Part shown: positions 57,338-64,000 of the stretch, one piece after another
Position numbering within the stretch: the stretch's first letter is position 1
Layout of the letters: each line of letters begins with the position of its first letter
Assembly (NCBI RefSeq): GCF_013376005.1
Contig: NZ_JABMJK010000011.1
Location: 1-64,000, forward strand
From: Duganella sp. SG902
GTDB taxonomy: Bacteria > Pseudomonadota > Gammaproteobacteria > Burkholderiales > Burkholderiaceae_D
Direction of reading: 5' to 3'
DNA length: 64,000 bases
Notes under the pieces: generated by a model
Told to the model about the DNA's origin: nothing
Databases searched by the model: none
Seen by the model: the letters and a program-made list of their open reading frames with translations, nothing else
Made by a program: the position numbers and the translations under genes

Positions 57338-60300
57338 ATGTATGTTGTGTCGTCAGCCTTAAGCAAATCCATACCCAAACCCGGCAACCGCTTTGCCCTG
57401 CCCGCGCTGCATGGCTCGGCGGATGCCTACGCGTTGGCGCAAATCGCGCTTGACCTGAAGTCGCGCGGCCAGATGCTGGCCATCGTGGTGGCCAACGCCA
57501 GCGACGCCCAGCGTCTGCTCGATGAGATCCCGTGGTTCGGCGGCGATCAACTGCGCTGCCACCTGCTGCCGGATTGGGAAACCCTGCCCTACGACGCCTT
57601 CTCGCCGCACCAGGACCTGGTGTCCGAACGCCTGGCGACGCTGCACGAAATCTCCAGCGGTCAATGCGACGTGATGCTGGTGCCGGCCACCACCGCGCTG
57701 GTGCGCATGGCGCCGCCATCCTTCCTGGCAGCCTACACCTTCTTCTTCCAGCAGGGCGAATCGCTGGACGAGGCGCAGCTCAAGTCGCAACTGACGCTGG
57801 CCGGCTACACCCACGTCACCCAGGTGATGTCGCCCGGTGAATACTCGGTGCGCGGCGGCTTGATCGACCTGTTCCCGATGGGCTCCGCGCTGCCGTATCG
57901 CCTGGACCTGTTTGGCGACACCATCGAAACCATCCGCACCTTCGACGCCGACACCCAGCGTTCGCTGTACCCGGTCAAGCAGGTGCGTTTGCTGCCGGGC
58001 CGCGAGTTCCCGATGGACGAGGCCTCGCGCACCGCTTTCCGCAGCCGCTGGCGCGAGCATTTCGAAGGCGATCCGTCGCGCGCCGTGATCTACAAGGATA
58101 TCGGCGCTGGCATCGCCTCCGCCGGCATCGAATACTACCTGCCGCTGTTCTTCGAGCAGACCGCCACCCTGTTCGACTACCTGCCGCAAGGCGCGGTGGT
58201 GGCCACCGTGGGCGACATCGAGGCTTCCATCAAGCGCTTCTGGACCGATACCTCGTCGCGCTACCGCTTCATCAAGGCCGATCGCGAGCGCCCCATCATG
58301 GCGCCGGAGGAGCTTTTCCTGAACGAAGAGCAGTTCTTCGTGCTGGCCAAGCCCTATCCGCAGATCGCCGTGCGCAAGAACGCCGACGCCGGCGCTTCCG
58401 AGCTGTCCGCGCCGGTGCCGAATATCGCCGTCAACCGCCATCTGGACGACCCGCTGACCAATCTGCGCGCCTACCTGATGCAGTCCGGCAGCCGCGTGAT
58501 GATCTGCGCCGAATCCAACGGCCGCCGCGAGACGCTGCTGCAGTACTTCAACGAATACGATCTGTCGCTGGCGGGCGTGGAAGGCTACGAGGGCTTTATC
58601 GCCTCCGACGCCAAGCTGGCCCTGGGTGTGGCGCCGCTGCACGCGGGCTTCGAACTGGCGGCCGATGGCGCGCGCCTGATTTTCATCACCGAGACCGAGT
58701 TGTACGCCGGCTCCGGCCGCCGCGTCGGCAAGAAGAAGCAGGAAGCCGTCACGCAAGTCGAATCGATGGTGCGCGACCTGTCGGAGCTGAAGATCGGCGA
58801 CCCGGTGGTGCACGTCAACCACGGCATCGGCCGCTACATGGGCCTGACCAGCATGGATCTGGGCGAAGGCGAAGCCGAGTTCCTGCATCTGGAATACGCC
58901 AAGGAGACCAAGCTGTATGTGCCGGTCTCGCAGCTGCATGTCATCTCGCGCTATTCCGGTGCCTCGCCGGACGACGCGCCGCTGCACACGCTGGGTTCCG
59001 GCCAGTGGGAAAAAGCCAAGCGCAAGGCCGCCGAGCAGGTGCGCGACACCGCCGCCGAACTGCTCAATCTCTACGCCCGCCGCGCGCTGCGCCAGGGCCA
59101 CGCGTTCGAATATTCGGCGCATGACTACGAACGCTTCGCCGACAGCTTTGGCTTCGACGAAACGCCGGACCAGCGGGAAGCCATCAACGCCGTGGTGCGC
59201 GACATGACCTCGGGTAAGCCGATGGACCGCCTGGTGTGCGGCGATGTCGGTTTCGGCAAGACCGAGGTGGCGCTGCGCGCCGCCTTCATCGCCGTCATGG
59301 GCGGCAAGCAGGTCGCCATCCTGGCGCCGACCACGCTGCTGGCCGAGCAGCACGCGCAGACCTTCGCCGACCGCTTTGCCGATTGGCCGGTGCGCATCGC
59401 CGAAATGTCGCGCTTCCGCACCGGCAAAGAAATCGCGCAAGCCATCAAGGGCATGGCCGATGGCACGCTGGACATCATCATCGGCACGCACAAGCTGCTG
59501 TCGGAGGATGTGAAGTTCACCCGCCTCGGCCTGGTCATCATCGACGAGGAACACCGTTTCGGCGTGCGCCAGAAGGAAGCCCTGAAATCGCTGCGCGCGG
59601 AAGTGGACGTGCTGACCCTGACCGCCACGCCGATCCCGCGCACGCTGGGCATGGCGCTGGAGGGCCTGCGCGACTTCTCCGTCATCGCCACCGCGCCGCA
59701 AAAGCGCCTGGCGATCAAAACATTCGTGCGCAGCGAGCAGGAATCCGTCATCCGCGAAGCCTGCCTGCGTGAGCTCAAGCGCGGCGGCCAGGTCTATTTC
59801 CTGCACAACGAGGTGGAGACCATCCAGAACCGCCTGGCCATGCTGACCGAGTTGCTGCCGGAGGCGCGCATCGGCGTGGCCCACGGCCAGATGCACGAGC
59901 GCGACCTGGAAAAGGTGATGCGCGATTTCGTGGCGCAGCGCTTCAACATCCTGCTGTGCACCACGATTATCGAAACCGGCATCGACGTGCCGACCGCGAA
60001 CACCATCATCATGCACCGCGCCGACAAGTTCGGCCTGGCGCAGCTGCACCAGCTGCGCGGGCGTGTCGGCCGTTCGCATCACCAGGCCTATGCTTACCTG
60101 CTGGTGCACGACGTGCAGTCGCTGACCAAACAGGCGCAGCGCCGCCTGGACGCCATCCAGCAGATGGAAGAACTGGGTTCCGGCTTCTACCTCGCCATGC
60201 ACGATCTGGAGATCCGCGGCGCCGGTGAAGTCCTGGGCGACAACCAGTCCGGCGAGATGACCGAGATCGGCTTCCAGCTGTACTCGGACATGCTGAACGA

Positions 60301-60790
60301 GGCGGTGCGCTCGCTCAAGGCCGGCAAGGAGCCGGACCTGGCGGCGCCGCTGTCCACCACCACCGAGATCAACCTGCACGTGCCGGCGCTGCTGCCGGCC
60401 GATTTCTGCGGCGACGTGCACGAGCGCCTGTCGATCTACAAGCGCATGGCGAACTGCGAGTCGCAGGACAAGATCGACGACATGCAGGAGGAACTGATCG
60501 ACCGTTTCGGCAAGCTGCCGGACGCCGTCAAGGCGCTGATCGAAACGCACCGCCTGCGCATCGCAGCCAAGAAGGTGGGCATCATCAAGATCGACGCCCA
60601 CACGGAGGCGGCCAACCTGCAGTTCATGCCCAAGCCGCCGATCGATCCGATGCGCATCATCGAGCTGATACAGAAGAACCGCCAGATCAAGCTGAATGGC
60701 CAGGACAAGCTGAAAATCACCGCCGCCATGCCCGACCTGTCCGCGCGCGTAGCGCAGATCAAGGCCGCGATCAAACAACTGACCACTTAA
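57338..60790 (+). CDS. mfd: Transcription-repair coupling factor Mfd
   Basis: A 1150-residue DNA translocase that removes RNA polymerase stalled at lesions and recruits UvrA. Domains in order: UvrB-like N terminus (about 1-340, ending before the ELSAPVPNIAVNRHLDDPLT region), the CarD-like RNA-polymerase interaction domain (IGDPVVHVNHGIGRYMGLTS, about 485-560), the RecG-type motor with Walker A GDVGFGKTEVALRAAF and DEEH box IIDEEHRFGVRQKEAL, TATPIPRTLGMAL, HQLRGRVGRSHHQAYAYLL, and the C-terminal TRCF domain. Length is normal. ATG at 57338 is used. Confidence 0.97.
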   Translation: MYVVSSALSKSIPKPGNRFALPALHGSADAYALAQIALDLKSRGQMLAIVVANASDAQRLLDEIPWFGGDQLRCHLLPDWETLPYDAFSPHQDLVSERLATLHEISSGQCDVMLVPATTALVRMAPPSFLAAYTFFFQQGESLDEAQLKSQLTLAGYTHVTQVMSPGEYSVRGGLIDLFPMGSALPYRLDLFGDTIETIRTFDADTQRSLYPVKQVRLLPGREFPMDEASRTAFRSRWREHFEGDPSRAVIYKDIGAGIASAGIEYYLPLFFEQTATLFDYLPQGAVVATVGDIEASIKRFWTDTSSRYRFIKADRERPIMAPEELFLNEEQFFVLAKPYPQIAVRKNADAGASELSAPVPNIAVNRHLDDPLTNLRAYLMQSGSRVMICAESNGRRETLLQYFNEYDLSLAGVEGYEGFIASDAKLALGVAPLHAGFELAADGARLIFITETELYAGSGRRVGKKKQEAVTQVESMVRDLSELKIGDPVVHVNHGIGRYMGLTSMDLGEGEAEFLHLEYAKETKLYVPVSQLHVISRYSGASPDDAPLHTLGSGQWEKAKRKAAEQVRDTAAELLNLYARRALRQGHAFEYSAHDYERFADSFGFDETPDQREAINAVVRDMTSGKPMDRLVCGDVGFGKTEVALRAAFIAVMGGKQVAILAPTTLLAEQHAQTFADRFADWPVRIAEMSRFRTGKEIAQAIKGMADGTLDIIIGTHKLLSEDVKFTRLGLVIIDEEHRFGVRQKEALKSLRAEVDVLTLTATPIPRTLGMALEGLRDFSVIATAPQKRLAIKTFVRSEQESVIREACLRELKRGGQVYFLHNEVETIQNRLAMLTELLPEARIGVAHGQMHERDLEKVMRDFVAQRFNILLCTTIIETGIDVPTANTIIMHRADKFGLAQLHQLRGRVGRSHHQAYAYLLVHDVQSLTKQAQRRLDAIQQMEELGSGFYLAMHDLEIRGAGEVLGDNQSGEMTEIGFQLYSDMLNEAVRSLKAGKEPDLAAPLSTTTEINLHVPALLPADFCGDVHERLSIYKRMANCESQDKIDDMQEELIDRFGKLPDAVKALIETHRLRIAAKKVGIIKIDAHTEAANLQFMPKPPIDPMRIIELIQKNRQIKLNGQDKLKITAAMPDLSARVAQIKAAIKQLTT

Positions 60791-60805
60791 CCATCCCTAC
60801 GCCAC

Positions 60806-61669
60806 ATGACTACCGCAAAAACCGCCATGAACCTCGTGCTGCAAGGCGCGGACGATTGCAAGCCACGCCTTGAGCGCATCGCCGCACTGACCGCATCGGC
60901 CAACCTGACCTGGCTGAGCGAACGCGCCGTGCGCTGCGAGGGCATCGCCTACTCGCCGGCGCTGCGCCAGACCATCGAGGTGGCGGCGCAAGCCGCGCAG
61001 CTGGACGCCACCTACTCGATCGGCTATCACAAGATGAGCGAGTTCAAGCTGGTGGCCATGGACATGGATTCAACCCTGATCACCATCGAGTGCATCGACG
61101 AAATCGCCGACATGCAGGGGTTGAAGAAAGAGGTATCGGAAATCACCGAGGCGGCCATGCGCGGCGAGCTCGATTTCTCGCAAAGCCTGAAGCGGCGCGT
61201 GGCGCTGCTGGAAGGCCTGGACGCCTCGGCGCTGGAACGCGTCTACGAGGAGCGCCTGCGGCTGTCGCCGGGTGCCGAAACGATGCTGAAGGCGGTGCAG
61301 GCGGCCGGCCTGAAAACCCTGCTGGTGTCGGGCGGCTTCACCTTCTTCACCGAGCGCCTGAAAGCGCGCCTGGGCCTGGACTACACCCACGCCAATGCGC
61401 TGGAGATCAAGGACGGCAAGCTGACCGGCAAGGTTGTCGGCGGCATCGTCGACGCCGAAGAGAAAAAGCGCACCGTGGAACGCGTGTGCGCGGAGCTGGG
61501 CATCCCTCCATCGCAGGCGATTGTGATGGGCGACGGCGCCAACGACCTGAAGATGATGAGCATCTCCGGCATGTCGGTGGCCTTCCGCGCCAAGCCGGTG
61601 GTGCGCGAGCAAGCCAACGTGGCGCTCAACTTCGTCGGCCTCGATGGCATCCTGCCGCTGCTGACGTAA
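60806..61669 (+). CDS. serB: Phosphoserine phosphatase
   Basis: A 287-residue HAD phosphatase catalysing the last step of serine synthesis. It has an N-terminal ACT-like region (about 1-75) and the catalytic domain: motif I LVAMDMDSTLITIECIDEIA (Asp86, Asp88), Glu in the IECIDEIA segment, motif II LLVSGGFTFFTERL, Lys in FRAKPVVREQANVAL, and motif III VMGDGANDLKMM. It follows mfd after 15 bases and is probably co-transcribed. It abuts the convergent GGDEF gene. Confidence 0.96.
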   Translation: MTTAKTAMNLVLQGADDCKPRLERIAALTASANLTWLSERAVRCEGIAYSPALRQTIEVAAQAAQLDATYSIGYHKMSEFKLVAMDMDSTLITIECIDEIADMQGLKKEVSEITEAAMRGELDFSQSLKRRVALLEGLDASALERVYEERLRLSPGAETMLKAVQAAGLKTLLVSGGFTFFTERLKARLGLDYTHANALEIKDGKLTGKVVGGIVDAEEKKRTVERVCAELGIPPSQAIVMGDGANDLKMMSISGMSVAFRAKPVVREQANVALNFVGLDGILPLLT

Positions 61670-62638
61670 TCAGTGCACGGTCTTCTTGGCCGTCTTGATC
61701 ACGTACATCCGCGCATCACCGGCGGCCAGCAGCGCGTGCAAGTCGCGCGGCTTGGCCGGGTCGAATTCCACCACGCCGCAGGAAAACTCCAGGCTGTAAC
61801 CGCGCCGCGCCTTGTTGTTATAGGCCTCCAGCATCTGGCCGAACTTTTGCAGCGCCTTTTCCGCATCGGACTCGCCGGCGCCCGCCAGCAACACCACGAA
61901 TTCGTCTCCGCCCAGCCGCGCGAATAAATCCGTGCTACGGAAGCTGGCACACATCACTTCCGCAAACGCCGCCAGCGCCAGATCGCCTTCCGCGTGCCCG
62001 AAGTTGTCGTTGATCGGCTTGAAGCGATCGAGATCGATGAACGCCAGCGACGCCTTCTGCTGGTTCCGCACGCAGAAGCTCAGCGCATACTGCGCCAGCT
62101 GCATGAAGCCGCGCCGGTTGGAGATCTGGGTCAGCTCGTCGGTGGTGGCGGTCTGGAAGGCCGTCAACTCAGCCTCCACAATCGTCGCCAGGTCGCGCAG
62201 GGCGATGGCATCGTCTTGGTCGAACTCGCGCGGGACGGTGTCGATGATGCACAGGGTGCCGACCTTCATCCCGTCCCCGGAACGCAGCGGACAGCCGGCG
62301 TAGAAGCGGATGTGCGGATCGCCGGTCACCAGCGGGTTGTCGGCAAAGCGCTCGTCGGCCAGCGCGTTCCGGATCAGGAAGATATCGTCGCCAAGGATGG
62401 CGTGCCCGCAGAAGGAGACGTTGCGAGGCGTCTCGCAGGCATCGATGCCCTGTATCGACTTGAACCACTGGCGGTCCTCGTCGACCAGGCTGACCAGCGC
62501 GATCGGCACCCGGAACAGGCGCTTGGCCATGCGGGTAACGCGGTCGAAGCGCTCCTCCGCAGGTGTATCGAGGACGTCGAGGGCCTTCAGCGTTGCCAGC
62601 CGAAGCGCCTCGTTCTGGGGAATGCCTGGCTCTTTCAA
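61670..62638 (-). CDS. GAF-GGDEF diguanylate cyclase
   Basis: A 322-residue cytosolic protein. The N-terminal GAF domain (about 10-155) has the typical start NEALRLATLKALDVLDTPAE then ERFDRVTRMAKRLFRVPIAL, and FCGHAILGDD and FYAGCPLRSGDGMKVGTLCI. The GGDEF domain (about 160-322) has FARLGGDEFVVLLAG with the I-site RSTD five residues upstream and IDLDRFKPINDNFGHAEGDL, so it should be an active, product-inhibited cyclase. The stop is adjacent to that of serB. Confidence 0.93.
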   Translation of the reverse strand: MKEPGIPQNEALRLATLKALDVLDTPAEERFDRVTRMAKRLFRVPIALVSLVDEDRQWFKSIQGIDACETPRNVSFCGHAILGDDIFLIRNALADERFADNPLVTGDPHIRFYAGCPLRSGDGMKVGTLCIIDTVPREFDQDDAIALRDLATIVEAELTAFQTATTDELTQISNRRGFMQLAQYALSFCVRNQQKASLAFIDLDRFKPINDNFGHAEGDLALAAFAEVMCASFRSTDLFARLGGDEFVVLLAGAGESDAEKALQKFGQMLEAYNNKARRGYSLEFSCGVVEFDPAKPRDLHALLAAGDARMYVIKTAKKTVH

Positions 62639-62669
62639 GATAGTCTCCCAAGCTGACTTACCCTTAATA

Positions 62670-63155
62670 CTACTCCATCTTTTTCCCGCCTAGCGCGGCA
62701 ATCAGCCCATCTGTGGCGTCTTCGATATAGTCCAGCACCAGGTCGAAGCCCTTGCCGCCGCCATAGTAGGGGTCGGGCACCACGTCCGAGCCGCTGCGCG
62801 TGGCGTGCGACATCATGAGCCCCAGCTTGTGCTGATACTCGGGCGGACAAGCCGCCTTCAGCAACTTGAGATTGTCATGATCCATCGCCAGCAGATGGTC
62901 GAAGTCCTCGAAATCCTGCGCCGTCACCTTGCGCGAGCGCTGGGCCGACAGGTCGTAGCCGCGCTTGAGGGCATATTCCATCGAGCGCGCGTCGGGCGGT
63001 TCGCCGACGTGGTAGCCGTGCGTTCCGGCGGAATCGATGTGGAAATGATGTGCCAGCCCGGCCGCCGCCACGCGGTGCCGGAACACACCCTCCGCCGTCG
63101 GCGAGCGGCAGATATTCCCCATGCAGACAAACAGCACCGATACCGGCTTGGTCAT
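62670..63155 (-). CDS. Low-molecular-weight protein tyrosine phosphatase
   Basis: A 161-residue phosphatase. The P-loop CMGNICRSPT gives the Cx5R(S/T) signature with nucleophile Cys11 and Arg17, and the general acid Asp128 is in VVPDPYYGGGKGFD. Length and motifs fit the LMW-PTP family, which in bacteria often dephosphorylates tyrosine kinases of exopolysaccharide synthesis, or acts on arginine phosphate. No kinase or polysaccharide genes are nearby, so its partner is open. It is divergent from the hydrolase gene at 63211. Confidence 0.93.
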   Translation of the reverse strand: MTKPVSVLFVCMGNICRSPTAEGVFRHRVAAAGLAHHFHIDSAGTHGYHVGEPPDARSMEYALKRGYDLSAQRSRKVTAQDFEDFDHLLAMDHDNLKLLKAACPPEYQHKLGLMMSHATRSGSDVVPDPYYGGGKGFDLVLDYIEDATDGLIAALGGKKME

Positions 63156-63210
63156 GGACGGACTCCTTATATAATCAACATGCTTGCATTTTATAGTTTA
63201 TGGAGACCGA

Positions 63211-64000
63211 ATGACATCGACCTGCGGCTGCCGCCTGCTGAATGTTGAAGACCGCGTGCAGGGCGCGGTGGTGCCCGTGGCCCTGCTCTACCCGGCCATG
63301 GGCGAGGAAAAGACCGAGCATTTCGGCCCTTATACGCTAGACGTGGCGCGCGACGCGGCGCCGGCCGATGGCGTATATCCGCTGGTGGTGATCTCGCACG
63401 GCCATTCCGGCACGCCATGGGCGTATCGCCAGTTGGCCAAACACCTTGCGCTGGCGGGCTTCGTGGTCGCCCTTCCCGCCCATACCGGCAACACGCGCAC
63501 CGACAACACGCTGGCCGGCACCGCCGCCAATCTCGCCAACCGGCCGCGCCACATCACGCTGACCATCGACGCTACCCTGGCCGACGCGGTGCTGGGCGCG
63601 CGCATCGCCACGGATACGGCAGGGGCGCGCGTGGCCGTCATCGGCCATTCCATCGGCGGTTACACCGCGCTGGCGGCGGCTGGCGGCGTCGCCTGGAGCG
63701 GGCCGTACGAGCGCAAGGACTCGCAGGCCTTGCCCGAGCAGGTGCCGGTGACGCCGGACGCGCGCATCCGCGCCCTGGTGCTGCTGAATCCCGCCACTTT
63801 CTGGTTCATCGCCGGCTCGCTGCGGCCGGTGGACCTGCCGATCCTGCTGCGCACCGGCGAAAAGGATGAGGTCACGCCGATCGAGCACGCCCACAAGATC
63901 ATCGAGGGCGTGGCCCGGCCGGAGCTGGTGGAACACAAGGACATTCCGGGCGCCGGCCACTTCGCCTTCATGAGCAAGTTCCCGCCCGAGATGACGCGGC
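63211..64000 (+). CDS. Alpha/beta hydrolase (dienelactone-hydrolase-like), 3' end cut by the window
   Basis: From ATG 63211 (GGAG site just upstream) the frame is open for 263 codons to the window end. Oxyanion region LVVISHGHSGTPWAYRQLAK, nucleophile Ser in VAVIGHSIGGYTALAAAGG, a probable Asp in ILLRTGEKDEVTPIEHAHKI and a His in IPGAGHFAF. The layout matches the predicted dienelactone hydrolase / platelet-activating-factor acetylhydrolase-like group. No signal peptide is evident. The substrate is unknown; only a short C-terminal stretch appears to be missing. Confidence 0.85.
   Translation, partial: MTSTCGCRLLNVEDRVQGAVVPVALLYPAMGEEKTEHFGPYTLDVARDAAPADGVYPLVVISHGHSGTPWAYRQLAKHLALAGFVVALPAHTGNTRTDNTLAGTAANLANRPRHITLTIDATLADAVLGARIATDTAGARVAVIGHSIGGYTALAAAGGVAWSGPYERKDSQALPEQVPVTPDARIRALVLLNPATFWFIAGSLRPVDLPILLRTGEKDEVTPIEHAHKIIEGVARPELVEHKDIPGAGHFAFMSKFPPEMTR

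Noticed and set aside
57359..60778. Minus-strand frame of 1139 codons opposite mfd
   Set aside because: Shadow of mfd, which has all its helicase and CarD-like motifs intact on the plus strand.

Overview
The window looks like a chromosomal segment of a high-GC betaproteobacterium, most likely Oxalobacteraceae (Massilia/Duganella/Janthinobacterium type). This is inferred from gene content (prfB-HAD-lysS, ppnN, glpD, mfd-serB, a LipA/LifO pair, a liv operon with a fused permease/ATPase) and codon use. No rRNA, tRNA, CRISPR array or complete mobile element was seen.

Layout. 1-0.56 kb: the end of an IS3-type element and an IS30-type transposase remnant. 0.56-2.5 kb: a secreted SnoaL-like protein, then a Xre/RES toxin-antitoxin operon with a DUF2288 gene. 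2.5-6.2 kb: secreted polysaccharide hydrolases (GH13 alpha-amylase with CBM20, GH43 arabinanase) and, coupled to the arabinanase, a short lipase-chaperone-like protein. 6.3-11.6 kb: a secreted alpha/beta hydrolase, a YbaK deacylase, a DUF4272 protein, an aldo/keto reductase, a decayed addiction module and a lipoprotein.

11.7-30.9 kb is the accessory heart: a contact-dependent inhibition / two-partner secretion locus on the minus strand in the order cdiB-cdiA-cdiI. CdiA is 4983 aa, with an ESPR signal, a TPS domain, ten tandem ~193-residue hemagglutinin repeats and a C39-like cysteine peptidase as terminal toxin. Downstream lie AT-richer leftovers of earlier toxin/immunity modules: a frameshifted PoNi immunity gene, a multiply broken ORF, toxin tails and a small orphan gene.

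31.0-35.8 kb: a branched-chain amino acid ABC operon (livK-livH-livMG-livF). 35.9-38.5 kb: a Sel1 protein and a surface nucleotidase. 38.6-45.1 kb: housekeeping (prfB with programmed frameshift, a HAD phosphatase, lysS, ppnN, a peptide symporter). 45.3-49.4 kb: glpD and a class A penicillin-binding protein. 49.3-55 kb: a TetR regulator, lipA-lifO, a coiled-coil membrane protein, and a LuxR-type regulator divergent from a secretory lipase. 55.1-64 kb: two GGDEF proteins, a 5'-nucleotidase, mfd, serB, a low-molecular-weight phosphatase and a hydrolase cut by the window end.

The most unusual items are the CDI locus with its immunity graveyard, the lipase-chaperone-like protein paired with an arabinanase instead of a lipase, and a family of long palindromic repeats in three intergenic spaces.
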